Source: Flavonifractor sp. An112
GTDB lineage: Bacteria; Bacillota; Clostridia; Oscillospirales; Oscillospiraceae
DNA: 64,000 nucleotides
Reading direction: 5' to 3'
NCBI RefSeq assembly: GCF_002161085.1
Contig: NZ_NFLU01000001.1
Span: forward strand, 186,001-250,000
Shown here: one piece after another, positions 1 to 8,966 of the stretch
Layout: every line of letters begins with the position of its first letter
How positions within the stretch are numbered: the stretch's first letter is position 1
Translations under genes and position numbers: made by a program
The notes under the pieces: model-generated
Database searches by the model: none
Told to the model about the DNA's origin: nothing
Seen by the model: only the letters and a program-made list of their open reading frames with translations

Positions 1-3000
1 GAATGCCGAGAGATCACCAGCTGCGGCTGTATCATGCTTCATAAACTTGGCGTAACGGTAAAGCATAACGACCAGCTGCTCCCTGGTGATACTGTCAGTG
101 CCACCGAACAGACCATTTCCGTAACCTGTGACGATGCCGTTCCCATTGGCCCAGGCTACGGCGTTAGTATACCAGGTATCCGGCGCCACATCGGTGAAGG
201 CCGGGGCTTTACCGTCTCCGGCGGGCGAGCCCGCCAGGCGGTACAGCACGGCAGCCAGCATGGCGCGGCTCATCTCCACGTCAGGGGAGAAGGTTGTTGT
301 ACTGGTGCCGTTGAACAGGCCGTTTTTATAGACGTACTGAACCGCCTCAAAATACCAGGCATCCTTATCCACATCCGTGAAAGGCAGACCGGCATCCAGA
401 GCCGCGAAAGCCGCCTCAGCCTCTGTCAGTACGTTGTAGTTGCGAACCAGCTTCTTCTGGGTGTCGGTCAAGGCATCATATGCTTTCCGGGCCGCTTTGA
501 TCTTATCGCCGCTGTCCTTGGTAACAGTTCCGATGGCGTTGATGAGTTTTTCCACCGCCTGGGCCGCTTTCTGGTTATCGTCATAGCCGTGAGTTCCGGG
601 AACTGTATGGTAGTCACCGGTATAGAAGAAGGTGATTTTATCGCCGTCGCTCAGGTAATACTGGTTCAGCGTTATCTCCGGCAGTGTACCGTTGACACGG
701 TACATCCAACCACTGCCTTCGCCATGCTCCAGTTCGGAAAGGGTAACGCCGTTGGAATCCGTCACAGCGCTGACATAGGAGCCGCTGCCCTCATAGCGAT
801 ATCCCGCCTCACGCAAGGCCGCCTGCAGCGCATCCCACGCCGTCCAGTCCTGACTACCGCTGCCGGTAAAGGTGTATGCGCTTAAATCAGCAAAGTTTTC
901 GAAGCCGCCGCCGCTGACAGAAACCGTAGCCTGAATCTGTTCCGGCTGGGGATTCGGATTCTCTCCGCCCTTGGTTCCCTTTACTGTTACTGTCACAGAA
1001 ACCGGGCGTTTATAGAACTGTTCAAACTGCGCGTAAGCCGGATTGCTGCCAAATTTCTCCCAGTATTTCCCGTATGCGCTGTGGGTCAGGACACTGTCCA
1101 GCGTAACCTTTGTGTCGTACTCCGGGCGGGTGACCAGGAGATTTTCGCAGGCGATGACGGTGGGACGGCTGGAGCGATACTCCCGCCACGGCTGGGCGTT
1201 CATCGGGTCGTAACCCGGCAGATCATCCACTTCCGCTCCGCCGAAGGTCAGGTTGATCGCGCCGTAGATATACTGCGGCTGCCCCTGGTCGCCCTTTAAA
1301 ACTTCCGCAAACGGTTCCAGATTCTCTGTCACCTGGGTCTTATCCGTATTCTTGCCGCGGATGCCGTTCCAGTAGGCGTTCTCCGTACAGACGCTGTCCA
1401 TGAACGCCGCAGCGGAGTTGATTTCATCCTCTGTCAACGGCTGCACGGTCAGGGAAAACGTCTTCTCTCCCAGCAGGGCATTGTTGCGGCGATCCAGAAT
1501 TCGCACTGTATAAGACACATCCACGGCCGGGCTGCCGGGCAGCGGGCGGTAGACCACAGCGTGATAGCCGCTGAATTCCAGCACATCGGTGTTGCTGCTG
1601 GTCATGGACACTTTCTGATTATAGCGATCCGGCAGAATACCGGCAGACTCCAGCTGGCCGGGTGTGGGCATTTGCAGATCTGCGGTAACCTGGATGGGAG
1701 TCACAGGCTTCTCTTTGTCCACAAAGTCCCGCAGCAGGGAGGGATACTTCTCCAGAGCCTCATTGATCTGAGCGGACTGATCCACATCATTGGGTGCTAC
1801 CGTAATAACGAATTTTCGAATGGCAGCGTACCAGTCCTGCACAGCGCCTTCAGCAGTTGCCTCCTGAATCATGTAGTCATCCAGGCGGTTGAACCGGGCC
1901 GTGGCGATCAGCGGGAAGGTAAACGGATCGCCACCGAACGGCGGGCGGTTAAGCGTAGCGGTGTAGGATCCATCCGGATTTGTCTGCACCGTCAGCGCAT
2001 CCGTGTCAGTGGACGACCACTGAATGCGTACATCGCCGTAGGTATCCAACCGTGTGGGAAGGATCAGGTCTTTGTCTACCTGGCCGTCTACGGTGACCGT
2101 GTACCACCAGCCCTCGTCCTGGGTCACTGTGGCGGTATTGGTGTTCTCGCCCCGGATCTGCTCCCAGGTGATGGAGTTCACCGCACTGGAGAGATAGTCT
2201 TCGAGATAGTCATTTGCCCAGCCGATGTGAACTGTCATTGACACCTGTACGGACTGGTCACCCAGCAGCAGCCGGAAGGTCACATCACGATAGAGCGCAT
2301 AGTTGATGCCCAGGCCGCCTTCATCCCTGTAATAGGTGATCGTACCATCGTTGGCCAGGTAGCTGCCAGCCTGAGGCAAGACTTTGGTGCCGGGCGCAAC
2401 AAACTCCACTTTTATGGCACGGGGGTCATCATCATATCTATACTGGGCCATATCCACCGGGTAATCCTTTCGGAGCAGATACTGTTCCATGGCCTGGCGG
2501 ATGTTGGTGTGGCCGTAAGCCTCCAGGGGCTGGATGAACGTACCGCCGGACTGGGCCTCGTCACGGATGGCCTCCAGGGTCTCCAGATCCTGCGCGCCCT
2601 GGGACCAGAGAACCAGCCGGAATTCCTTCTGCTTGGAGGCTTCTCCCTTTTTTACCTGGGCGGTCAGGGTGATTTCCAGCTTGCCGTTTTCCGGAAGGGT
2701 GAGCGCACCGTCAGGCAGTGAAATACCGCCCTCCGGCGATGTCGTCCAGGTGATGGCACTGCCATGCTCGCCCTGTCCGGGCAGTTTCAGGGTGAGGGCA
2801 TTCCGGATCTGGTAGATACCCTGGCTGTCGGCGGAGAGAGTCTTGCCGTCTGTTGTTTGCAGGTTCAGCGCCGCCAGATCCGCCGCCGCGTCCTCCTCAT
2901 CGGTGCTCACCACCGGCGCGCTGCCGCCCTGCCAGCTGAGGATGGGGAAGCCGCTGTTGACCCCGTCGGTATCCATATGGAAGGCGCTGCCCAGTTCGTA

Positions 3001-6000
3001 GGCAAAGGCGTCGGTTCGCATCTCGTCAGCGCTGATTGCCTTGGTATCAGGCGCAGTGGACGCGGTATTGTCGGCAACGGCGGGAATGGATCCGTTGGGA
3101 AGGAAGAAGGTATTCTCCACCGTGCCCGCATTGGTGCCGATCACAAGGCCGATGCCATTCTCAGGGCCGGTGACCGTGCCGGAGAAATAGGCATTTCGCA
3201 GCGTGCCGTCCGCATACAGGGTACCCACCAGACCGCCCAGGGCGGAGTTGGTATCGCGGCTGGAATCGGCCCAGACGCTTCCCGTGGCGTAGCAGTTTTC
3301 AATGATGCCGTAGGCATAGCCGGCAATGAAACCGGTATGCAATGCGGTATTATACGACGCGGTATTGTTCTTGAGCTCCGCCGAAACAGCGCAGCCGCGG
3401 ATGCTGCTGCCTTTCTGCGCTCGGCCGGCGATGGCGCCCAGACTGACAGAACCATAGGAGGGGCCGTAGTTCGTGACACTGCCCTCAAAAGCGCAGTTTT
3501 CCACAGTTCCCGAAAGCGTGCTGACAATGCCGCCCAGGTGACCGCTGCCGGTAATGCTGCCCATTACCACAAGATTTTTGACGGTTCCATTTGCGTCCAC
3601 TGAGTCAAAGAGCGGCGCGGTGACGCCGGAGATTACATGCCCGCCGCCGTCCAGAGTTCCGGCAAATTGCTTGATGCCGGTCCAGGGCTTTCCGTTGAGA
3701 TTGATATTGGCAGTCAGTTGACCCTTAAGGCCGGTTTCGCTCTCTGTCTGCTGGGCAAACCAGGCCAACTCCGCCGCACTGCCGATCTGGTAGACGCCTT
3801 CTGCCTGCGTGGGCTCGGTCACAGCTGTGCCGTCCCAGCCCTCACCGGCATCCGTCAGGGCGCTCACTTCGATGGTGCGTTCCTCCGTCAGCGTAAAGCT
3901 GCCGCGGCTGGGCAGGCAGTTCGTCTTGGTGACTTCATAAGAGTAAGTCTCTCCGGCAGGCAGAGTAAACACATTTCCCTGACGGAAGGCATCCATGCTG
4001 CCGGCGGTGGGGTGCGTTACCGTAAGGGAAGCGCCCTCCGGCATCCGGAAGGTCACCTTGCAAGTCGGAAGTTTGTTCAGAGAGACGGTCACGCTGCTCT
4101 GGTCGGGAATCGAAAAGCTGCCCTGGGTCGTCTCGTATCCGAAAGCCGAGGCGGTATATTTATACGCGCCCTCCGGCAGAAGATAGGTGCCGTCACTCTG
4201 GGGCGCAACGGTCTCTCCCTTGGAATTGCGCACCGTAAAGGCGCCGCCCTCCGGCAGGTCGGTATAGGTCAGCGGGTACAGAGCGGTCACACGGAAATTT
4301 TTGAGGTAAACCGCATCACTGCCTTGATTTCCACCGCTGTCCTTTTCATATTGAAAGGTCAGGGAGTCGCCGGCGGCTACGGAAACAGCAAACTGCGTCC
4401 ATTCCCCATTGCCGCTGGCAGTGATCAACGTGTCCGTCCCATGCTTCAGCGTGAATTTGTCATAATTCGCTTCCGAAGACACCCGATAAGCAAAATCCAG
4501 CCGGGCAGCCTGGGAGAAGGTGAGGGTCATGGCAGCGGACGAACTGCTCGTTCCGGCGTTATCGGATATTAGCCCGCCGTCCTGCTCCGTGTCCCGGACA
4601 AAGCCGTAGCGTGTGCCGTTCTCGGCGGTTATGGCAGGGGAAATTGCCTTAAAGTAGTCGGAAAGTGTCCACTGGCGTTCCAGGGTCACCGGGACGGTGA
4701 CCGGTTCCTCTCCCACCGTAAAGGAACCGCTGGCCGGCTCACAGCCCTCGCAGCTGATCGTGTAGGTGTATTCGCCGGCCGGCAGCTGATACACATTGGC
4801 CTCGTCTCCGCTGTGGGCGACCGGTTCCCCCTGGAAGAGGACGCTGATCGTATACGGCGCGGAAATGTCCTCCGGACGGGTAACCTGGAACGTGACGGCT
4901 TGCCGGGTGCTGGCATCCAGCGTCACCGCCTGCTTCACGTCAGCGCCGTCCACGGTGATCTGCCCCATCCGCTCCGCATAGCCAAAGCAGGATACCGTGT
5001 AGTCATATGTGCCGTCGGCCAGCGCATAGACTACCGTTCCGTTGCTGTTGGAGACAGGCGCGATGGCTTCCCCGCCGCCCCGGGGTGTCAGAACGATCTG
5101 GGCATTTTCCGGACTAAGGGTAAATGTCGCGGTATGCAGGGTCTCCAGCGTAAAGCCTTTCAGATAGACGCAGTCGTTCCCTTTGTCTAAGCTGTAATCC
5201 TTGATGTAAGACAATGTGACGGTGTCGCCGCCATTTACATCCAGGGTATGCTCCGTCCAACCCACTTCTCCGCCGATTTTGGAGCCGCCGTTGATGGACA
5301 GGCCATCGCTGGCACTGTAGCTGCTTCCCTCGGACGACACCTTGTACCAGAAGGAAAGGCTGCCCTGGGCAACGGATTCGTCAATCGTAATGGTCACGGT
5401 GACCTGCGAATTGCCCTGCCCCTTGCTGTTGGAGCGGAGAACGCCGTCCTCTTCCACAAACTCCTGACCGGGCTCTCCTTGATACTTGTCGTTATGGGTG
5501 TATACCACCTGGGCTTTCCCGGCCAGAGCGTTGAACACGGTACTGGGGAAGGGTTTTTCTGCTACGGAAACCTGGAATTCTGCGCTGCTTCCGTAATAGG
5601 TAACCATGACGGTCTTTACCCCGGCTGCCGAGGAATCAAAGCCGCTGACGTCGAAGCCCTGGGAGATCTCCCGGGGGGAGCCGTCGGAGTAGCTGACAGT
5701 CACCACAAGGCCGGCGGTGTCCAGTGCGTCACCAACATAATAGGCCGTCTTGGCGGGCTGGGTTTTGACCGCAATGCCGGTGACCGTTTTCAGGGAAACC
5801 GTCTCAATTTTGCTCTCGGAAAGAGAAATGCTTCCCTGCGCGCCTTCCACCTGCTCCGATGCCGGCGTCACCACGTAGTCATAGGTCTTGTTCAGAAGCA
5901 GGGTATAGATTCCGTTTTGTCCGGCGGTCATTTCCTGGCCGTCCAGCGTCACGGTGATAGTATACTGATCCGCGCCTTCAACCTGAAAGCTCAGAGTTCC

Positions 6001-7167
6001 CCACCGGTTGTTATCCAGCCCCAGTGTGATGGGATCTACCCGGATTTCCGCACTGCTGTTGGCCTGCTCTTCGGAAATGGTAAGCGCTCCGTTCTGGGAT
6101 GTATAGCCCTCACAGCTGACCGTATAGTTGTAGCTGCCGGCGGCCAGCGAGGCGGTCCGTGTCTCCCCCTGGCTGGAGGAATACACGACGCTGTCACCGT
6201 TGCGGATGGTCAGTTCCGCCGCGGACGGCGCGATGGTAAACACAGCGGAAGCGGTCGGGATCTGCCAGGACAGGACCGGATAGTCCCCGGCCTTTACCCG
6301 GAAGCCCTCGCCCAGTTCGGTGACAAAGCCCGCCTCCTTCATTTCTGTCTCCGTCTTGGCGGCGGCGGTCTGGTTGTTGCCGTTGACGCCGTTTGCGCAG
6401 CTGGTATCCAGGTAATAACAGTTTTCCGCCGTGGAGTTGTACATCCACCCGGCAATGGCACCAAAATTGGTGGCGTTTTCCTGCACGGTAATGGCGCCGA
6501 TGCTGTAACAGTTGCTTAGGCTGCTGCCGCGACCGTAATTGTCATCGGCAAAGCCGACGATACCGCCCAGGTTTGCACCGGAGTTGTTTCGTTGGCTGGA
6601 AATCTTACCCTGGTTATAGCAGTTGGTAATGGCTGTGGCCTTGGTATGACCGGCAATACCGCCGGCGTAGCGGCCTGTCCCGTTGAGTTCCACATTTCCG
6701 GTATTACCGCAGCCGGTGATACTGCCGCCGGTACACTGTCCCGCGATGCCGCCCGCATACTTGCTGCCGGCGGTGATGGACGCTGTATTCAGGCAGTTTT
6801 CAATCGTACCGGAGCTGAGGCCCGCTATGCCGCCCACCTGACTGGTGCCGCTGACCGAACCGTCAGTGATGACATTGCGGACGGCCGCGCCGGAGGACAG
6901 CTCGGAAAAGAGCCCCAGCTTGCTGTCGCCGGAGATGGCGAGGGTCACCTTGTGCCCTCCGCCGTCAAAGCTGCCGCTGAAGGCCTGACCATAGGGGGCG
7001 GACACCGTAATGTCACTTGTCAGAATATAATCCCCACCCGGCTCCATGGCGGCAAACTCACCGACGCTGGACACCGGCTGCGCCGTACCGGAGGCCAGTG
7101 CCGTTGACGGCAGAAGTCCAAGGGTCAGGCACAGCACCAGAAAAAACGAAAGAATCCTTTTTTTCAC
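1..7167 (-). CDS. Giant SLH-anchored surface protein with DUF4430 domain (3' end outside window)
   Basis: The reading frame stays open from a GTG at 7167 (SD AAGGAG) to the window edge, at least 2389 codons; I checked the frame at seven points. A signal peptide (about 1-24, ending STALA) is followed by GLUG-like Gly-rich repeats (about 40-230), beta-sandwich/PEGA-like repeats, a second GLUG-like block (about 1140-1415), and more Ig-like modules. A DUF4430 domain follows (about 2090-2185, with WDALQAAL and GSGWMYRVNG), then at least two SLH repeats (about 2255-2372). SLH repeats bind pyruvylated wall polymer, so the protein should sit on the cell surface. DUF4430 resembles the C-terminal domain of transcobalamin/intrinsic factor. 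A cobalamin riboswitch and terminator lie just upstream on the same strand, so expression is probably B12-repressed. A role in capturing B12 or a B12 complex is inference. The stop codon lies outside the window. Confidence 0.85.
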   Translation of the reverse strand, partial: MKKRILSFFLVLCLTLGLLPSTALASGTAQPVSSVGEFAAMEPGGDYILTSDITVSAPYGQAFSGSFDGGGHKVTLAISGDSKLGLFSELSSGAAVRNVITDGSVSGTSQVGGIAGLSSGTIENCLNTASITAGSKYAGGIAGQCTGGSITGCGNTGNVELNGTGRYAGGIAGHTKATAITNCYNQGKISSQRNNSGANLGGIVGFADDNYGRGSSLSNCYSIGAITVQENATNFGAIAGWMYNSTAENCYYLDTSCANGVNGNNQTAAAKTETEMKEAGFVTELGEGFRVKAGDYPVLSWQIPTASAVFTIAPSAAELTIRNGDSVVYSSSQGETRTASLAAGSYNYTVSCEGYTSQNGALTISEEQANSSAEIRVDPITLGLDNNRWGTLSFQVEGADQYTITVTLDGQEMTAGQNGIYTLLLNKTYDYVVTPASEQVEGAQGSISLSESKIETVSLKTVTGIAVKTQPAKTAYYVGDALDTAGLVVTVSYSDGSPREISQGFDVSGFDSSAAGVKTVMVTYYGSSAEFQVSVAEKPFPSTVFNALAGKAQVVYTHNDKYQGEPGQEFVEEDGVLRSNSKGQGNSQVTVTITIDESVAQGSLSFWYKVSSEGSSYSASDGLSINGGSKIGGEVGWTEHTLDVNGGDTVTLSYIKDYSLDKGNDCVYLKGFTLETLHTATFTLSPENAQIVLTPRGGGEAIAPVSNSNGTVVYALADGTYDYTVSCFGYAERMGQITVDGADVKQAVTLDASTRQAVTFQVTRPEDISAPYTISVLFQGEPVAHSGDEANVYQLPAGEYTYTISCEGCEPASGSFTVGEEPVTVPVTLERQWTLSDYFKAISPAITAENGTRYGFVRDTEQDGGLISDNAGTSSSSAAMTLTFSQAARLDFAYRVSSEANYDKFTLKHGTDTLITASGNGEWTQFAVSVAAGDSLTFQYEKDSGGNQGSDAVYLKNFRVTALYPLTYTDLPEGGAFTVRNSKGETVAPQSDGTYLLPEGAYKYTASAFGYETTQGSFSIPDQSSVTVSLNKLPTCKVTFRMPEGASLTVTHPTAGSMDAFRQGNVFTLPAGETYSYEVTKTNCLPSRGSFTLTEERTIEVSALTDAGEGWDGTAVTEPTQAEGVYQIGSAAELAWFAQQTESETGLKGQLTANINLNGKPWTGIKQFAGTLDGGGHVISGVTAPLFDSVDANGTVKNLVVMGSITGSGHLGGIVSTLSGTVENCAFEGSVTNYGPSYGSVSLGAIAGRAQKGSSIRGCAVSAELKNNTASYNTALHTGFIAGYAYGIIENCYATGSVWADSSRDTNSALGGLVGTLYADGTLRNAYFSGTVTGPENGIGLVIGTNAGTVENTFFLPNGSIPAVADNTASTAPDTKAISADEMRTDAFAYELGSAFHMDTDGVNSGFPILSWQGGSAPVVSTDEEDAAADLAALNLQTTDGKTLSADSQGIYQIRNALTLKLPGQGEHGSAITWTTSPEGGISLPDGALTLPENGKLEITLTAQVKKGEASKQKEFRLVLWSQGAQDLETLEAIRDEAQSGGTFIQPLEAYGHTNIRQAMEQYLLRKDYPVDMAQYRYDDDPRAIKVEFVAPGTKVLPQAGSYLANDGTITYYRDEGGLGINYALYRDVTFRLLLGDQSVQVSMTVHIGWANDYLEDYLSSAVNSITWEQIRGENTNTATVTQDEGWWYTVTVDGQVDKDLILPTRLDTYGDVRIQWSSTDTDALTVQTNPDGSYTATLNRPPFGGDPFTFPLIATARFNRLDDYMIQEATAEGAVQDWYAAIRKFVITVAPNDVDQSAQINEALEKYPSLLRDFVDKEKPVTPIQVTADLQMPTPGQLESAGILPDRYNQKVSMTSSNTDVLEFSGYHAVVYRPLPGSPAVDVSYTVRILDRRNNALLGEKTFSLTVQPLTEDEINSAAAFMDSVCTENAYWNGIRGKNTDKTQVTENLEPFAEVLKGDQGQPQYIYGAINLTFGGAEVDDLPGYDPMNAQPWREYRSSRPTVIACENLLVTRPEYDTKVTLDSVLTHSAYGKYWEKFGSNPAYAQFEQFYKRPVSVTVTVKGTKGGENPNPQPEQIQATVSVSGGGFENFADLSAYTFTGSGSQDWTAWDALQAALREAGYRYEGSGSYVSAVTDSNGVTLSELEHGEGSGWMYRVNGTLPEITLNQYYLSDGDKITFFYTGDYHTVPGTHGYDDNQKAAQAVEKLINAIGTVTKDSGDKIKAARKAYDALTDTQKKLVRNYNVLTEAEAAFAALDAGLPFTDVDKDAWYFEAVQYVYKNGLFNGTSTTTFSPDVEMSRAMLAAVLYRLAGSPAGDGKAPAFTDVAPDTWYTNAVAWANGNGIVTGYGNGLFGGTDSITREQLVVMLYRYAKFMKHDTAAAGDLSAF

Positions 7168-7245
7168 AAAGCTCCACTCCTTCAAACCATTTTTATAAAA
7201 ACTGTTTTCAAAAAACAGGGCTTTTGGAACGGGGCCGTACCTGAC

Positions 7246-7275
7246 AAAAAAGGAGCGGACAATTCTGTCCGCTCC
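7246..7275 (-). terminator. Intrinsic terminator, cobalamin expression platform
   Basis: On the minus strand GGAGCGGAC and GTCCGCTCC form a 9-bp stem with a 6-nt loop, followed directly by six T. It lies between the cobalamin aptamer and the start of the giant SLH gene, where a B12-controlled attenuator would be expected. Confidence 0.85.
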
Positions 7276-7370
7276 TGTGTCGTCACTGCGTGAAAGCGAC
7301 AGCACAAACGTGCTGCCACATAAGGCATTTTTTGTCAGAGCAGCCCCGGAGATCCGGGGGTAAGCTCTTA

Positions 7371-7605
7371 GTAGGTCTTCTGACTGATGTGTCCAGGCGG
7401 AGCTATGCCCGCCAACGCAAATCCGCCGCCTTCCCAGCTAAGCCATTACAGCCGCCAGTGACCTGCTTTCGCAGAAAACGGATTTGCTCCACAATCACAG
7501 CTATAGAATCGCCCCTTTGCCGCCGTTTTCACGGACGGGTCGCGGACGAAACATGTCCAGGATTCTCACCTGATTCCCTTGTTCAGAAACAAGGATGCGT
7601 GTCCA
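7371..7605 (-). ncRNA. Cobalamin riboswitch 1 (leader of the SLH/DUF4430 gene)
   Basis: Read on the minus strand, the segment contains the hallmarks in order: GGGAATCAGGTGAGAATCC, the GTCACTGG box, GGGAAGGC and the closing GTCAGAAGACCTA. This matches the cobalamin aptamer. An extended -10 promoter lies upstream and a strong intrinsic terminator downstream. The next gene is the giant SLH protein, about 200 nt away. Family knowledge says such leaders terminate when adenosylcobalamin is bound. Exact ends are approximate. Confidence 0.92.
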
Positions 7606-7677
7606 GCTCATAAAAGCCGGGTCGCGCATTTGCCACAAAAGCCGGATTTCATATTTAATTTTCCTTGTTGCTTTTGC

Positions 7678-7686
7678 ATTATAGCA
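7678..7686 (-). promoter_or_regulatory. Extended -10 promoter for riboswitch 1
   Basis: The minus strand reads TGC TATAAT, a consensus -10 with an upstream TGn extension. No good -35 is visible. It lies about 70 nt upstream of the cobalamin aptamer and diverges from the promoter at 7783. Confidence 0.65.
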
Positions 7687-7782
7687 CAAGCCGTACCAAA
7701 ATGCTATTCTGTTTTTGCTATTTTTTAAATTTCTTCAGAGAGGAGCCCTTGGAACTCTGTTTCTAAACAAACTAAAGAGCGT

Positions 7783-7811
7783 TTGACAACCTGCATAAGG
7801 CGTGCTATGCT
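7783..7811 (+). promoter_or_regulatory. Sigma-A promoter for riboswitch 3
   Basis: TTGACA (7783-7788), a 17-nt spacer and TATGCT (7806-7811). It starts the plus-strand leader that contains a cobalamin aptamer and then two small genes. Confidence 0.8.
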
Positions 7812-7829
7812 ATATTTAGATTCATTCTT

Positions 7830-8113
7830 GGTTCCAGGCCCGGCGTTTGCCGCCGGTTTGAAAATTTCATATCACTGTATCTATTGCATGGTGTGGCTGT
7901 TTGCTGTAACGATCCTGCCGACAAGGATCAGGCAGCAGCTAAAACGAATGGGATATCCAAGTCCCGCGCGACCGGCACTGTGTACGTGAGGCCATTCCGA
8001 AGCGGTGTATGCCGTCTGGACGAAAGTCCGCCATTGCAGGGAACGACCCTGTGAGAAGGTAGGAAATGGACGCAGAGAGCCAAGCTCTCATAACGTAAGT
8101 CAGGAGACTTGCA
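7830..8113 (+). ncRNA. Cobalamin riboswitch 3 (leader of the two small genes)
   Basis: The core reads AATGGGA...CCAAGTCCCGCGCGACC, then CACTGTG, GCCATTG, GAGAAGGT and finally AAGTCAGGAGACTTGC. The order and sequence match the cobalamin aptamer, including the near-consensus terminal CAGGAGAC box. The 5' part is longer than in the other two aptamers (about 100 nt between the opening arm and the GGGA core). A strong promoter precedes it and two tandem terminator hairpins follow. Confidence 0.85.
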
Positions 8114-8173
8114 CCATGGCAGGATGCAGGGGGAAACAGCGGGCGTGTCCTCCGTTGTATACGTTGCTTTGCT

Positions 8174-8206
8174 CGCTGGCCTTCTTGTTAGGGCCAGCGT
8201 GTTTTT
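8174..8206 (+). terminator. Intrinsic terminator after riboswitch 3
   Basis: CGCTGGCC and GGCCAGCG form an 8-bp stem with a 10-nt loop, followed by TGTTTTT. Probably the B12-controlled terminator. Confidence 0.8.
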
Positions 8207-8211
8207 GTCAG

Positions 8212-8241
8212 AAGGAGGTGCCGTCCGGGCACCTCCTTTTT
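8212..8241 (+). terminator. Second tandem terminator-like hairpin
   Basis: AGGAGGTGCC and GGCACCTCCT pair around a short loop and end in T5. It comes about 5 nt after the first terminator and is still upstream of the first small gene, so it may act as a backup terminator. Confidence 0.7.
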
Positions 8242-8309
8242 CTGTTTCACCGCCGGTCAGGGTATCACATGAGTGATGTGTCAATCAGTAAAATGAAAGG
8301 AGAAGCGGT

Positions 8310-8588
8310 ATGGAATCATCGACGTCCGAAAAGCACTTTCAGTTCTTTTCCAACAGCAAATGCGAATACTTCCCCTTCCACCCCACCAATGACCCGGAAA
8401 ACTTTAACTGCCTGTTCTGCTACTGCCCGCTGCATGCACTGGGAGACAAATGCGGCGGAAACTTCACCTATATTGCCGGGGGGATCAAGGATTGCAGCGG
8501 CTGCTTGATTCCCCATCGCAGGGAGGGTTATGACTATATCATCGGCAAGTATGGCGAGATCAAAAAACTGGCGCAAAAAACCAACTGA
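8310..8588 (+). CDS. Cysteine-rich small-domain protein under a B12 riboswitch
   Basis: 92 residues; ATG preceded by AAAGGAG at good spacing. Seven Cys lie in an 18-64 core (CEYF, CLFCYCPLH, KCGG, DCSGCLIPH), consistent with the 'cysteine-rich small domain' family, a presumed metal-binding domain that occurs next to or fused with cobamide-salvage genes. It is the first gene downstream of cobalamin riboswitch 3 and is followed 15 nt later by another small gene with its own SD. There is no signal peptide, so it is probably cytoplasmic. The function is not established; a part in corrinoid handling is inferred from context only. Confidence 0.8.
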   Translation: MESSTSEKHFQFFSNSKCEYFPFHPTNDPENFNCLFCYCPLHALGDKCGGNFTYIAGGIKDCSGCLIPHRREGYDYIIGKYGEIKKLAQKTN

Positions 8589-8603
8589 CAGGAGGCAAGC
8601 GTT

Positions 8604-8900
8604 ATGATAAGTCGAACCTGGTTTGAAAATCCGGATCATGTGGTATACGCCGTAAAGGATGAGGTGATCCCCCGACTCTCCCGGGAGCTGGGAATCAGCG
8701 ATCTGGCCCAGCGGATCGAGGATTTCAGCAAGGCTCCCACTCAGGAGGGGGAAAACATCAAGGGGCTCAAACGCACCACCTTGAAGCTGATGGTTCCCAA
8801 CCTGGTTTTCCGGGAGCCCATCGAAATGGGTGAAAATGTATGGATCTATATGGGTGAGCTCTGTCCGGCCTATTGTTTGTACACGCCCTGGGAAAAATAG
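8604..8900 (+). CDS. Small protein of unknown function, B12-riboswitch operon
   Basis: 98 residues with an AGGAGG site before the ATG. I do not recognise a family. It is soluble, mixed alpha/beta in appearance, without a signal peptide or membrane segment; a LCPAYCLYTPW stretch near the C terminus holds two Cys. It follows the Cys-rich gene by 15 nt and ends at a strong terminator, so the two form a bicistron controlled by cobalamin riboswitch 3. A role in cobalamin uptake, salvage or B12-independent replacement is guilt by regulation only. Confidence 0.75.
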   Translation: MISRTWFENPDHVVYAVKDEVIPRLSRELGISDLAQRIEDFSKAPTQEGENIKGLKRTTLKLMVPNLVFREPIEMGENVWIYMGELCPAYCLYTPWEK

Positions 8901-8901
8901 A

Positions 8902-8948
8902 AAAAGCACATGGCCTGTACCCGACGCAGGGACAGGCCATGTGCTTTT
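8902..8948. terminator. Bidirectional terminator between convergent genes
   Basis: AAAAGCACATGGCCTGT is inverted as ACAGGCCATGTGCTTTT, giving a 17-bp stem with A/T runs on both sides. It separates the plus-strand small genes from the minus-strand btuD. Confidence 0.9.
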
Positions 8949-8966
8949 CTGTATGTCCGAATACCG

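Noticed and set aside
1..7107. Several plus-strand ORFs (such as 34-885, 1561-2241, 5248-6519)
   Set aside because: They are mirror frames of the minus-strand SLH gene, which has a signal peptide, domains and SLH repeats; the plus frames have no ribosome sites or domain logic.
7830..8160. RNase P or tmRNA as the identity of the plus-strand leader
   Set aside because: GAAAGTCCG is present, but the ordered AAGTCCCGCGCG, CACTGTG, GAGAAGGT and CAGGAGAC boxes fit a cobalamin aptamer, followed by terminators.
8316..8909. 197-codon minus-strand ORF across the two small genes
   Set aside because: Antisense to two plus-strand genes that each have an ideal ribosome site and lie behind a riboswitch.
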